Assembly (NCBI RefSeq): GCF_003589595.1
Contig: NW_020654748.1
Span: 5,912,338-5,976,337 of the forward strand
DNA from: Hyposmocoma kahamanoa
Taxonomy: Eukaryota; Arthropoda; Insecta; Lepidoptera; Cosmopterigidae
DNA: 64,000 bases
Reading direction: 5' to 3'
Shown: positions 43,546-56,285 of the stretch, piece after piece
Position numbering within the stretch: position 1 is the stretch's first letter
Layout of the letters: each line of letters starts with the position of its first letter
Position numbers and translations under genes: made by a program
Notes under the pieces: model-generated
Told to the model about the DNA's origin: nothing
Seen by the model: the letters and a program-made list of their open reading frames with translations, nothing else
The model's database searches: none

Positions 43546-45180
43546 CTCACCAGTGACGACTAAATTTGTATCATAGTGTGACTGATTTTTAGATGATCTT
43601 TTGTTCTACTGACGACTTTCAGTGAGTGATTCGGGACTATTTGAATATTTCCATTAAGTGGGACTGAATGTGTGGCTTCAAATTTATGTTGTGATTTCAT
43701 ATACTTTTCGATGATATCGATTTACATTAGTATTCTGTCTTGTACCTTTTGTTTTATAAAGCAGTCTTCTGAATTTGTAGATAACAAAGAACTTATTTAT
43801 TTGTCGATATTTCACGGAATTTTAAGTGAAATTGATTTTTGTATTATTTTATTATCGAGCTTGATTGAGTGCATGAATTTGTACAAATAATTGGAATCAT
43901 TTCGGCTTTAAAATGGATGGTACATTTTACAGCATGTCCTATTTGGGTACTTATTAGATTTTGACATTAACATAGCTGAAAATTTTAAACTTTTACTATT
44001 GATTATTACAATAACTGTTTCAATGTGAACAAAAAATAAATATGTGAATTCTTTGAAGTGGTTAAGTGCTAGCACGTAACAAACTATCCTCTGTAGAAAA
44101 ATGTCAAGTACATACTCAAGCTTTGTGAAAATGGTTTGAAATGAGTGCAGTCTTTCCATTGGAATGGCTTTGGGAAGTCGAATGTTATACGTTTGCTAAC
44201 CTAGCGTTAAGTCGAGTATAGCGTGTATGGAGTATTTATCAATGTAATAATTTTAGTATAGATAGGCGCCTGTCATAGATATTTAGCAAGTTTAGGTCTC
44301 ATTTAATCGTTCATCGGACTCGTGGGACAGTTACAGATCGACAACCCACTGAATATTGATTTATAACAAAAAATAAGTTCAAAAATCATATAAAAATCTT
44401 ATATTTCTTACATGAAGGTTTTTATGCATTATGCTTTTTTTACGATGGACGTTGGACAATACTTTATAGTATCACGCTTAAGAAAATTTACAAGGAATTT
44501 GTCGATCTGTGAGTTCTCTTGTAGGTATATGCATAACGCATAGAAAAATATTTATCTAATCTATCTAATATGTGTTTTAACTTGATATGGATCTGAGTGC
44601 GAAAGTTTTCTTATAAGTATGTATTGACACAATTTCTACTTTTTTCGTGGTGTGTATCAATTTTAGTATTATTTTATACTCCATTGCATTGTGTGACTCT
44701 GCAATGGCGATTCAAAGGCTGTTACGACAGCAGGACCAAGTCTGCTTAGCTGTTTTAACAGCTTTTGAATTTATTTATGGACTTTACTAGAAGTTCGATT
44801 TTGGACCCTTAACTTGTTGTGGAATTTTTAAATTACCATTTTCTTTGCAGGTCATAGGGAAATTTATGTCAAAGATGTAGTCACAACCAAAGTGGAATCT
44901 GATACTTGTTTGACATAAATTAAAATTATATCAATTAATCCAAGACGCTATTTTGAATGGTTTTAGTTTACAATCTTAAGTACACCCTAATTTGCAGATT
45001 CTGTCTCTTTGGCCATGTAAATATTTTTGGTTAGTTCAGATATTTTGACATTTATTAAAATGAGAGTTTCATTTAAGGGCCCAAATGTGACTTGTTAATT
45101 TATAATTTTAGTTTATTGTTGCCAAGGAATTGCCACTCCTTCAAAAAAAAAAAATGTAATGATTAATAAAAACTTTCCGT
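43546..45180 (+). other. Probable ARIP4-like 3' UTR
   Basis: The sequence after the TAA stop is AT-rich and free of recognised repeats for about 1.6 kb, unlike the repeat-filled DNA beyond. Candidate poly-A signals are AATAAA at about 44036 and TTAATAAAAA at about 45162. The true end cannot be fixed from sequence alone. Confidence 0.45.
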
Positions 45181-46041
45181 TTATTATTAATATCATACCA
45201 TTACAAAAATGCAACTCTCATAAATTTATCAACAATACTAATTTTATATACGAAATTACCTTCTTTTTTTGTGAGATTATTTACTTGTGAAAAGTAGGAC
45301 GTATAGTTTCGACGAGATACATGAATATGCTGGACATTTTAGAAAATTTTTGTATTAATGTATAATTATTCTCCTATAATTTAGTAGTGGTTGTAGTAAC
45401 ATAATTTTTATTAGCAATGTGATTAATCAAAATGTACTGCACACCAGATAAAAAGTAGGAGTTTGGCTGTGTATTATTTCCTCTAAGTAACATAATGTTA
45501 TTATGTATGTTGTCCTGTGTACAAAATAGTATTCGGCGTAACGTTCGAGGTGATACATAAACATTGCATTTTCAATTGGTCAAGTAGTCTACCGATATCT
45601 AATAAACGAATCAATAAACAGTATGGTGCAATTTTATTAGCTTTAATCCACCGATCAATAATACAAGAGAAGTTCTAATTGCGGTACGAGATAGCGTAGT
45701 ACGGTGTTTTGTACCTATTGGTTACCAGCAGGCTTAGCATGACGAGAAATAGACGAAATTTGAGAGCAAAATTCGTGTACCGTCGTTCTTTGTCTCTTTC
45801 GTGCCACTTTTTCCTCGTAAAAACTTAATAAATAGTTACGATAGGCACAAGACATTTTCATGGCATAAAATTACTTGTAAATTTAAATCACGAATTACAA
45901 AAATATAGTATTTTGAATTAAAATCCTTCTGCTCTAAAGGTAGTAGAGTTATTCGCTACGGCGATTTGCCAAAAGAGAAATTCTCTTCATTTGACATTTG
46001 TATGCGCGGCAGCATAAACCTTAGCGCTTATGTTCGCGCCT
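45181..46041. other. Non-coding AT-rich sequence
   Basis: No gene or clear repeat boundary was recognised. AATAAA-like strings near 45600 could mark a longer 3' UTR of the upstream gene. Confidence 0.3.
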
Positions 46042-46238
46042 GGGGTCTACTCTCGGTCTCCGTCCGACATCCGTCCGAAACAATTACTGCCAAATAAGTA
46101 ATACTTGACCATATGAAATGACGCGTGATGCGAATGAAGCTTCATACTTGATACTTGTCTTTTAATTTTGTCGAATATTACTTATTTGACAGTAATTGTT
46201 TCGGACGGATGATGGACGGAGATCGAGAGTATACCCCC
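46042..46238. mobile_element. MITE-like element with about 55-bp inverted arms
   Basis: Left arm: ggggtctactctcggtctcc, then 'gtccgaaacaattactgcca'. The right arm is its inverse, ending 'gagatcgagagtatacccc'. A half copy (ttggcgaatattactaattt) appears at about 62808. No coding frame. Confidence 0.7.
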
Positions 46239-46727
46239 TGAGACGGTTAGAGGTAATTCGTGGTGACGTCATTATCGAGAGAAAATTGACATGTCGAAGA
46301 AGTGATAACAAACAAAACAACTAGATGGCGCCTATCACACATTCTTATGGATACTGCCAGATATTCTTTTATTTTGTTTACGATTAGCACCATCTATCCA
46401 TGCTAGCAAGCGTTAATCCATAAATTCGTTTCGAGCACAATGCCATCTATTGATGTGTGTCAAAAGTTTAGAAAACAGGATCATTTACATACACAATGGG
46501 GGTTCGCCATTGTTATTTGAACGTTTTCAGAGTTACAATCTAAGCATGGAGATTAGCAGTCCTCTTGAATTAATGGGCCATGTTTCAGCCCATGAAACCA
46601 TGCAAAGTATTTTTGGGAAAGAAATTTGAGGCATTCTCTGACCTCTTCGCTTTGGTTATGCGCAAAGAGGATATAAACACTACGGCTATGCGCGTCCCTT
46701 ATATTAACGTGACCATGATGACTAGTC

Positions 46728-46835
46728 AGCCATGACCAAGGGACTTGTAAAGAAAGAGCCCGAAACGCTCGTTGGTTTTTTGAAAAAAAAAAAAAGAAAT
46801 ATACCTACTCGATTTAGATCCAAAAAAAATTTTTG
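46728..46835 (+). repeat. Copy of the ggtttgttt dispersed repeat
   Basis: It has 'catgaccaagggacttgtaaag', 'gcccgaaacgctcgttggtt' and 'gatttagatccaaaaaaa' in the same order as the copies at 541 and 50470. Confidence 0.5.
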
Positions 46836-47059
46836 GTTTCTATCTATAACAATACTGAACAATCTAAGGACCTGATTTGACTAGTCAGGTAAAAAAGTCG
46901 TCATTTAGTTTCGTTTCATTTAGGTTCTAGTCGCAAGAACAACTACAATTAGTCTGTCCGCCGCTTCAAAGTTATAAGGATGTTTTACTGTGTACACTGG
47001 TCTTAGTAGCGGAGGCCTAATGTGAAAGGACGTGCGGGCCACGTGAGTTGCCCTTTAAG

Positions 47060-48420
47060 TTGGAAGCTATGTCCGGACACTGCCGCAGGACACTGGGACT
47101 GACATCTCCAGTACTAGTCCGGATAAATAATAGAGGCTAAGCTAGATATAATATTTAATGTTTGCTTTGTTGTTGTTTATGATTTTATTTTTATTTATTA
47201 TTTTAAACTTAATTGCACACAAATCAGTACAAATGGCTGACTTAATGGCATTAGGCATTCTCTACCAGTCAACCGCAGAGCTGGGTTCAAAATATGATAA
47301 TTAAAACAGATAAGAAGAAGGTTATGAATAATTATGATATGCAGTTTAAACACAATATAAATATACAATATAATATTACATGGCTAACTATATACTTGTA
47401 TAAGCAACCTATATACACATAAATACATAATATATAATACATACACATGTATTTAATATACAAATTTATATATAACAATGTCAGATTAATGGGATGTAGA
47501 TTGAGACTCCAATATGAAATCGCGGACTAATGGCTTGAAAGCTAGCTTATTCGGCGCTTTTTGAATATGGCTTTTTGATATTATTTCATTTTTTTTTCTT
47601 ATTTTGTTTTAATTCGGCTTCATCTTTCTTTTATCTTTCTTACTGTGTATTTTTGTGTTGTGGCGTAGTAATAAATGATAAAAAAAATAAAATAAAATAT
47701 CCTCCGGTCGATCCAGGCTCATAGAAATTATAGGAACTGGATTTGACGCACGGAGAGGCGTCGGGAAGTGAGCATGCCCGGAGCTTTTTTAAATACCAAG
47801 TGACGGGGCGAACAAGTCGTGCATCTGGTGGTAAGCGACACGCCTATCCTAAACAGTTGCAGTGCCAATTAGAGCTTTAAATCGTAAAGATCTTAGGGTC
47901 ATTGCCATTATGCCCTTTCACCCTGAGACATAAGTTGACAAGTCCTATGTGTCCGTAACTTCACCAGCACCCGTCCCCTTCCAAACCAGAAGGCAGTAAT
48001 GCTCACATTACTGCTTGGCGGCACAAATATTTAAGGTGGCAGTATTTCCCTAGACGAACTCTTTCACAAGGAGCCCTACTACTGTTGAGCTGTGGTAACG
48101 GTACCAGCATAGAGAGTTGGTATTTGAATTTAGATTAAAAGGCTTTGCGGTGGTAATCGTTGTGCTATGAACAACGGGAAGTGAGCGTGCCAACAGCTCC
48201 GGTATCTATTTGGAAAATACGTGCACCCGGGGCCGCTCACCCGAGGCACTAGCCTTTTGCGAACAGGATGAAGTCCGTGACAACGGTCTTTGACAATCAC
48301 GGGCTAATCTGAGGTTAGGACCTGAACTTATTAAGGTTCCTGTGCTTGCACAGGGTGTAGGGCCCTTCCTGTATAATCAAGAGCTTGATTGAGCGTATCT
48401 TTCTACCAGTGAGGGTTACT
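47060..48420 (+). repeat. Composite dispersed repeat F, copy 2, with two nested insertions
   Basis: It aligns with 11615-13865: 'gtccggacactgccgcaggacac', 'atcctccggtcgatcc', 'cgggaagtgagcgtgcc', 'gaggcactagccttttgcg'. It is interrupted at about 47152-47695 by a LINE/SINE-like tail (gtacaaatggctgactta), and at about 47784-48105 by an A-tailed retroposon. The hAT-like element of copy 1 is absent, giving an empty site near 48255. Confidence 0.6.
47784..48100 (-). repeat. A-tailed retroposon family E copy
   Basis: On the plus strand, 'ttttttaaataccaagtgacggggcg' through 'cactttcac..ggagccctactactg'. It is nested in composite repeat F. Confidence 0.7.
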
Positions 48421-48770
48421 ACTAAGAAAACTTATGTAGAGAGATACGGGACTGTCCACGCTGGAATAAGTTTATTCCAGCGACACCATTTCACAAACCC
48501 GAGCAACACAGCACTTAGCTGAGATCGGATTGGACTAAAAAGTTATTTTTTAGTCGGTTCTGGTCGTAAATTAGATTTAGGGCCAGCACAAATCGGCCAA
48601 GAGGAAGGCAGAGGACATAAAATATTTAAATGGAAAATTTTACAATAGGAATTCACATAATGTATAGATATTTGTGATTAGAATATACATACTAATCCAC
48701 GACTAGTCAAATACAAACTCAATTAAGGTCAATCTGGAATAAGGAACGCCTTTATTATGAAATAAATAAT

Positions 48771-48810
48771 AATGTCCTGTTTTGAAATATGAATTTCAAA
48801 ACAGGACATT
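48771..48810. repeat. Perfect 18-bp hairpin
   Basis: aatgtcctgttttgaaat at 48771-48788 and its exact inverse at 48793-48810 are separated by four bases (atga). It is not part of any recognised repeat here. Confidence 0.85.
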
Positions 48811-49689
48811 CAGAGAGAAACAAGTTTCTTGTAAACTTCGTAAAGTTTATCGGGAGAAAAGTCTCGTCCCATTGTGAGACGTGGGTCACAAGCCACGCCT
48901 TAATATCATAACGTAAAAATTTCAGGGAAATTGTTCCTGCGTAATATCATTGGTTGCAGCTATTTTAACGTGATCGGAAACAATCGGGCAAACGTTTATA
49001 TTATATCAGCAAGATAGCTTATTAATGAGACCTTAAATATTTCCGTGACCGAAAGGCGCAGTAGGTATTACATTACTGCGGTGTGCATAAACTTGAAAAG
49101 CAGTCGTCCAAAGCTGTTTAAAGGTAGACGAGGTATAACAAATAACCCCAAGGTTTTGGTCACGACAGTGTAGTTGTTTATTTCACTTCAAATAATGGCT
49201 GGTAATCTTTTGTCAACAGCTACCTGTTGTATAGGTACAGAACGGTTTATTGAAATATCTATAAAAATCTAAGGTTCAATTTACATTGCCGCGTAACGTA
49301 AGTCGTGATAGAAGCGAATGTTGATGAATTTACAGCCACATGGGATTTGTCAACTTAACGTTGGGGATAGTGTAATTACGCGTAACTAGCATTTGATTAT
49401 GAGTTTCCATTTCGTTAATATAGTGGTCAAATCAAATCCGCGTAAGTGTCGTGGCAACCAAATTAGCGTGATTTACGGGAATCTATTGCTATCAGTCCGT
49501 AGACAACATAAATTAACGCTTACTTGGCAAAAATGAAAGTCGTAGCCATTGAAATAACAAAATAATCACGTTACACCCTTCTCCTGTAAAATTTGGTTTA
49601 GTGCAGATATGCTCCTTTTACTAATACACTAGTATAGTATTGTATTATCTGTGCTAATACTACATACGCGGATTTGCACCATCCCCGAC
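48811..49689. other. Non-coding intergenic sequence
   Basis: No frame, repeat boundary or RNA gene was recognised on either strand. Confidence 0.3.
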
Positions 49690-49800
49690 TTTATGTTTCC
49701 GGGTGACAGTCGCAGTCGAAAGGTTTGAGTGGCACTGTAATTGCTATGGGTGGACGTGTCGCTTAACACCAGGCGCACGACCTTTACGCTAGAAGATTAA
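49690..49800 (+). repeat. Partial A-tailed retroposon family E copy
   Basis: It keeps 'gggtgacagtcgcagtcg', 'gtggcactgtaattgctatgg' and 'ccaggcgcacgacct', the 3' half of the family. Confidence 0.5.
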
Positions 49801-50339
49801 TTAACGTAATTGATGTTTATATGTGTATTAGTTGTAATGATAGTTATATTAAATCGCTTCCATACCTGTTCGCGGCAATGTAAAGTGAGCCTAGAAGGAT
49901 ATTTCATAACGAGTGACCTTGCATCCGACCTCAGAATAAGAAGAAAATAATTACTATGATTACAAGTGCAAAGTTTTACTAAAATCGGTGATTCGCGTCG
50001 TTTCTAAAGCACGGTTAAAATAAAAGAAGTCTCGGATAGAAGACCGCCTTCAAACTCCTTTCACGGAAGTTATTTGAGACCCACGTAACATTTATTGCCC
50101 TGAATTGGATGGTACGTGAAAATTATCTTCAAGATTGCCATTGGTATTGTATCCATTATTGCAATCCTTGCTTTACCTAATCTGAATCGTTAGATTTTGG
50201 AAGATCGACTAAGGATAGTCGTACACTAATGTAGGTCAAGGCCGAGGCTGCTCTCAGAACTAGCGGAACATGGTAACTTGTCACACAACTGATTATCAAA
50301 TTCTTTTTGGTTTTACTTAGAAAATGAAACTATTTTTCC

Positions 50340-50600
50340 GTATTTAAATCGCGTATACTTCGTTTTTTTTCAAACAAACCAAAGTTTTGGGCCCTTTACA
50401 GGTCCCATGGTCACGGTTGACAGAAGTCTACGGTTGAAAGAAGTTGTTTAAAGGTAACCATGACCATGGGACCTATAAAGGAGTCGAAACGTTGGTTTGT
50501 TTAAAAAAACAAATATACGCGATTTATACCCGGAAAAATCTTTCATTTTCTATGTGTAACAATCGCGAAAACCTAAGAACTCGATTTGTTTTTTTATAGT
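50340..50600. repeat. Inverted pair of the ggtttgttt dispersed repeat
   Basis: An inverted copy (about 50340-50425, 'aaacaaaccaaagttttgg', 'ggtcccatggtcacggtt') faces a direct copy (about 50455-50600, 'aaccatgaccatgggacc', 'cgaaacgttggtttgttt', 'acgcgatttatacccgg'). The junction contains 'ggtcccatggtcacggttga' and its near-inverse. Confidence 0.65.
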
Positions 50601-50650
50601 ATTTCCTTTATAACACTTAACTCAGTCTCAGTTTCTAATTTTAATTTTTT

Positions 50651-50867
50651 ATTATAAATAAAATAAATAAAGCACACAGTCATAGCCGCGCACTAAGAAA
50701 ACCCTGTATCGCGGGTGCCATGGATACACACATAGACAACCACAAATTACACCTAAACTCACGAGAAAAATAAATGTAGACCATACAAATATCTCTCCCA
50801 GCCCGGGAATCGAACCCGGGACCTCTGCGTGGCATACCACCTTGGTAACCGTTCGGCCAATGAGGCA
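50651..50867 (-). mobile_element. tRNA-derived SINE (family A)
   Basis: Inverted full-length copy. On the minus strand the head 'tggccgaacggttaccaagg', B box 'gggttcgattcccggg', body 'tttatttttctcgtgagttt', and a tail of TTTATT repeats at the left edge. Frames across it are not genes. Confidence 0.8.
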
Positions 50868-51328
50868 CTAAGAAGTATATTTGGTTTTTGAAATAAATAC
50901 ACTACAAATTGTTCTGTGATATTTATATTACGGTCCTGTGTTGTCATTGTATATTTTTTAATGTGCAATAAAGAATATTTCATTTTTATTAACCGTAGCA
51001 GCGGAAAAAAATAGCATGTCGCTATTTTGACATCCGCGTAGCAACTAATAAAATTCAGCAGCTGGGATTCATACTTATCAAAACGGGGTCGGCTTGAGCC
51101 GGTCAGAAAAGTTTTTTGTGTATGCAATAAGAGCGAGGAAAACGTTGAGTGTTTCGCTTCCGCTCGAATCGCCAAAGCGATTCGCACGACATACTTTTCG
51201 CTCTTATTACTAATTAAATAATTTAATGACATAAAGCTTTTTATTATAACTGGTTGGACGCGAATCAGTGTCTTCCCATCTTTTTTTCTTGCCAATACCT
51301 AAGTAATATACATATTTTTTTATAAGTA

Positions 51329-51612
51329 ATACCAAGTGACGGGACGAACAAGTCGTGGACCTGATGGTAAGCTACACGCCTATCCATAACGGAAGCTTTG
51401 AATCGCAAAGGTCTGAGGGGCACTGCCACTGCGCCCGACACCCAGAGGTATAAGTTGACAAGTCCCATGTGCCTGTAATTTCACAAGCACTCTTACCCTT
51501 TAAAATCAGAACACAGTAATGCTAACATTACTACTTGGCGGCAGAAATAGGTAAGGTGGCAGTAGGTACTTCCCTGGACGAACTCTTTCACAAGGAGCTC
51601 TACTGCTACTTG
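51329..51612 (-). repeat. A-tailed retroposon family E copy
   Basis: One of the better copies: 'ataccaagtgacgggacgaac' to 'ctctttcacaaggagctctac' on the plus strand, preceded by a T-run (the inverted A-tail). Confidence 0.7.
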
Positions 51613-52239
51613 AATTGAATTTAATCTCATTGGACTCACACTATTGTCAATGACGTACGAACTTAGCGACTTGATATCTTGGCTATGGCCTTAGAGGACG
51701 ACCTAATTATCATATTATTTCTTACGTGCCTTAAAAACAAATAAGTCAATTTATGTAAATTAATTCTAAAATGTTCTTGTCACTCACAATGACACATTTT
51801 ATTTTGAAGAATATAGTTAATCATTTTTGCATAATAACATAATTTTCAATGTTATAATCTGTCGTTTGAACCTACACCCTTGAATAAAGCTGTTATTATT
51901 TTATGATGATATATGATTAAATTTATTAGTTCTTGTGGAATACAATGCAAAAACGACAATCGGTCACGAAGTAAAGCTAATTAAACGAGCATGTTTTCTT
52001 TGTTCTTCGAATACGGATTGACAATAAAGGATTGTCTTACAAACTAGGTATATTATATACTAAACTGTTGTACATACTAAATTTTTATTACAAAACAAGA
52101 AATTAGGGCTCGATTTCGGTACATAATGGCCATGGCCCGTTGCGTTGTTTAGGTGCGACTTGAGATTGAAACGAATATCTCTCAATTGTTTATCCGAAAC
52201 TCACGATTTGTTTTTGAGTAACCGAGAAACGAAATCATA
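51613..52239. other. Non-coding AT-rich sequence
   Basis: Nothing recognisable on either strand. Confidence 0.3.
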
Positions 52240-52450
52240 ATCAATAGTAGGTAGCAGTAGAGCTCCTTGTGAAAGACGTTGTTTAGGGAAGTACTGCCAT
52301 CATACACATTTCTGCCGCCAAGCAGTAATGTGAGCATTACTGTGTTCCGATTTTGAAAAGTATGGGTGCTGGTGAAACTACGGCATAAGGGACTTGTCAA
52401 ATTTATGTCTCAGGGTAACGGGCGCTGTGGCGGTGCCGTTCAAAGGACCT
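52240..52450 (+). repeat. A-tailed retroposon family E copy, 5' part
   Basis: It starts 'gtagagctccttgtgaaaga' and runs to 'cagggtaacgggcgctgtgg'; the 3' end is lost. Confidence 0.65.
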
Positions 52451-53635
52451 ACCTTAACCTTTCAAAAAACAATCTTATTTCAATGTACGCTTATAGTAAG
52501 CTTATAATATTACTCATGTTCGTTCCATGACATACCTATCAACCAAGTCATGTATTATTGCTAAAATGACTGAAAGAACGAATTTCGCAATATTGTCTAT
52601 TCCTTACTAAAAATAGGAAAGAAATAACGTTATATGATTTTTTTTTTAATTTATTAAGGCTCTGAAAGCCATCAGCCTAAACATGAAGTTTAATTATGTT
52701 TCTGTAAATATGGCCGCCATAAAGAGGATAGGCAATTTGAGGCGGCGTGCTTGGATTGACTCGGGATTCCTTAAAACGGGCCGATATGGGTATTTTAGTT
52801 CGAGATTCGTATAATTTCGCGTTTTAATCTTCGATTAAGGTACAATGGCACTATCCTATTCCACTTTAAACTAGATTTCACAAAATTATTGAAAGTCAAA
52901 ATAAAAACGACACTTTTCCCTCCAAAAGGTCCAGAGCGAATCCACGTTATATGACCTTTATAATGCCATCTCTTTCTTTTTTGATGTTCCGAATCGTCCT
53001 ATCGTAGTATACTGTTAAAGTACTTAATATTATTTTCAATCAGAGAATATTAACTGCCAAAAAAAGAAAAGTATGTAATAATGACATCTATTAAAATTAT
53101 GTTGTTTTAAATTATTTTTCCACATTTTCATGAAGAAAAATAAATAAATCAAGCTGTCTCTTGATTGTCACTTTGTGAATTCGGAATTTTATTCTAGTGT
53201 CAACTGTTCCCAAAGAGCATATAGATGTCGCTGTCATAATTTTACGAAATAAACATCGCGTATTTTTATTTAACGAGAAATTATTTCCTATGTACTATTA
53301 AATCAACAAAATATCGAAGAGATATATGTAAATAAATAAATTCAACTTTTAATCATTACAAATCAATATTTAAACAATAAATTCGAAAATAATATTGTTT
53401 CCATTGCATTCCGTGTAACTTTTTTAAGATTGCTAAATTTGACATAAGAACAATATTACGTTAATGTTGAAGTCGTGTCATAGTACGAACTGAGTGAACG
53501 AATAGTCACAAAGGTGCCAATAAAACATCATAGTTTTAACATTATAATAAGCTTACTTTAAGCGCGTTTTGGTACGAAAAGTCAGTGTAAGTATAATTGT
53601 AAGTCAATGGTGTAAGGTTAAAGTAATATTGTTTT
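52451..53635. other. Non-coding AT-rich sequence
   Basis: No gene or clear repeat boundary was recognised. Confidence 0.3.
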
Positions 53636-53840
53636 AAGATGTTGTGGTAGGCCCCCAGATCTTTGCGATTTACAGCTTTGAGTGCCACAGCAACTGTCAT
53701 GGACATTGGTTCCATTTGAATTTGAAGAAAATATTCCACCTCTAAGAGTGGCAAACTAGGTGATGAATCGAGTTTCACGCACTTTCCGGCCTCAATAAAA
53801 GTTAGTAAATGGATGTAATTCCACAAACTTATGTGATCGT
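53636..53840. repeat. Joined fragments of two dispersed repeats
   Basis: A family E fragment ('cccagatctttgcgatttaca', 'gccacagcaactgtcatgga') runs into a fragment of the repeat seen at 10850 ('gtttcacgcactttccgg', 'tggatgtaattccacaaac', inverted). Confidence 0.5.
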
Positions 53841-55219
53841 TTTTTTATAAAAAAGTTATTATTATATTATAAATATAGTTTAATTTCCAATGTGTAGCAA
53901 CGACCACGTCACATTGAATGTTTTTATATAATTATACACCACACACCACCTATGGACTTAGCGTGAAAAACGGAGATCAACGTTTGTATAATGTAGTGGT
54001 TGAAAATGTCACATTCAGTTAGATAGCCTAGTTTTTCATTGTTACCTATATAATTAACCTTTCTTTAGTTGTTATTTAGGTGTGTTAATATACTCAATAG
54101 ATTTGTCTATTCATTGAAATAACGTTATACTGCGGCGAGCAAACAATGATATCTAAGAAAAAGAAATAAGAATTGGTATAAAGAATGACGATAATTCAGC
54201 AAGTTATGTTAAAAACCGATTTCAAAACAACAAACTGGTACATATTATAATATACCTAATATAATATGCTGTGGCATATTTGTTTTATTGTATTTGGTAA
54301 ATACCCGTGACATGGTAAATAATCTATGCCTCTGGTATGTTTTTTGTTTTAACATCTAAATAATTGCTAAATATAATAATTGGAGCAAATGGTTTCTTTG
54401 TATTGTTTTAAGTTTCTCATTAGTGGATCAATAAAATGCTACCGCTAGCAGTGTCGTACCATGTGTTTGTATCCGAAACGTATCCAAACGTGTTAAATAT
54501 CAATAAAAAAAAAGTCGCAAACCAAATCGTTTTCCCAAAGATTTTTTTTGTCTTTATTAATGTCATAATATGCTTACCTGTGAAATAAAGATTATTTGAT
54601 TTCATTGGACAGACAGCCGGACGCACAGACAGACATGACGAAACTACGCAAAACAGTGAGTTGAACTGAGATAATCGTCATGTGGCCGTAATCTAGTAAA
54701 GATAAATGGTAACAGTCACGATCTTTACGGTATAATTAGATACGATTTCACGAGGGCGTTGACCAAGGATCTATTATGCTTATTCGGTGATAAATGGCGA
54801 ACACAGCGTCGCAGATTGGCAACAATTAACGGTTTCTCAATCGGTATTATTTGATCTTGAATACTTCCTTGAACTGAAAAAGGTTGGTGTAAAAAATGGA
54901 TTATATTATATCGTACCATTGGTATAATATTACGCCTATAATAAAATCATAATCAATGGTCGGAATAGGGTGTTCCAAATGAGTAGATAAATGTGACACG
55001 AAATGGTTAAAACTAGACCAAAACCAATTTAGAATAGTACCTACATTTCCCAAATTGTTTTTCTACTGGGAATCCTCCACATCCAACGCCCACAGTGCAA
55101 ACCGTTAGGCCACCGAAGTCATCAAATAAATGATTGAACGTTTTATCTGTCTACATTTATTCAAATGTAAATATTATAATATAAATGTATAAATAAAATT
55201 TATGTATTTTAGTAAAAGT

Positions 55220-55425
55220 AGAATTCTTTCTGAAGTACCTGCCACCTTACCTATTTCAGCCGTCAAGCAGTAATGTGAGAATTACTGCATTCCGATTTAG
55301 AGGGTAAGTGTGCTGGTCAACTTCTGCCTTAGGGTGATGGGCGTCGTAGCGATGCCTCACAGATCTTTGCGATTTAAAGCTCTGAGGTGCACGACTTGTT
55401 CGTCCCATCATTTGGTATCATAAAA
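55220..55425 (+). repeat. A-tailed retroposon family E copy
   Basis: It reads 'gaagtacctgccaccttacc', 'aagcagtaatgtgagaattac' and ends 'acttgttcgtcccatcatttggtatcataaaaaaa', a clear A-tail. Confidence 0.7.
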
Positions 55426-55689
55426 AAAGTACCTATGTATGTATAAATGTACATACATATGGCACAATATTTTATTTAGTATCCTAAGTCAAATGATAAA
55501 CAATTTGAAGAAGTAAAAGAAATGTCGGATGTATAATAAATATCATTCTCTTGGTATCATAAAATCATATGATCATACGTCAAAAGTGCATTTATCACAT
55601 GAAAGTCTATTATACGAGCTATAGCTACATGAAACGAATCAAGTATACGTGAAATTTTACAACTCTAGTATTTAAGTATAAAACGATCA

Positions 55690-55886
55690 TTCTCGGACTA
55701 CTGTCCACTACCTAATCTCCGTGGCAAAAATTTCAATATTCTAGTATATTATTGTGTAATTATGAAATTATTTTCGCGGTACAGTACTCGAATATTAAAT
55801 AATATTGCACGATGAAAAAATCTAATACTTAAATAATAAAACCTGCCACGGAAGTCAGGTAGTGAACTCTAGTCCGAGAATGACCG
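55690..55886. mobile_element. MITE-like inverted repeat
   Basis: The ends are 'attctcggactactgtccac' and the inverse of 'agtgaactctagtccgagaat'; 'ctccgtggc' pairs with 'gccacggaa' further in. AT-rich centre with 'gaatattaaataatatt'. Confidence 0.65.
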
Positions 55887-56109
55887 AAAAAAGGTATCGA
55901 CTAATGTCGTTCGTAGAATTTTTAAACCTCTCTCCTGAAAATTTGTCATTTTGCAGATGTGAACTTATTACATATTATGATCGTGTGCTTGTAAATTTTC
56001 ATTGTGTTTCAGGCTCTATGAATATGAATCTGAAAAGCTAGCCCAGCATTACTTCACTAGCAGTTGAAATTGTAGTTTTTTAAAACATAAGTGTTTGGGT
56101 AATTTTCAG

Positions 56110-56285
56110 GTTAGTTTTCTCTACCTAATTTCGTTGGCATTTTTTATTATTTAAACGTTATTGTATGTCATAAAATATTATTTAATATTCGACAGTAGTA
56201 TCCTAATATATTATTTAATATTTCACTTAATATACTCGAATATTTTAATAATGAAAAGTGCCACTGAAATCAGATAAAGAAAAGT
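56110..56285. mobile_element. Related degenerate inverted repeat
   Basis: The arms 'tctctacctaatttcgttggca' and the inverse of 'tgccactgaaatcagataaaga' match the inner arms of the element at 55690, with a similar AT-rich centre. Confidence 0.5.

Noticed and set aside
43328..43576. Arg/Pro-rich frames in the last ARIP4-like exon
   Set aside because: They are alternative registers of the gcgccc repeat.
50759..51295. 178-codon minus-strand frame
   Set aside because: Its C-terminal third is read through the tRNA-like head of a SINE and the rest shows no recognisable protein features.
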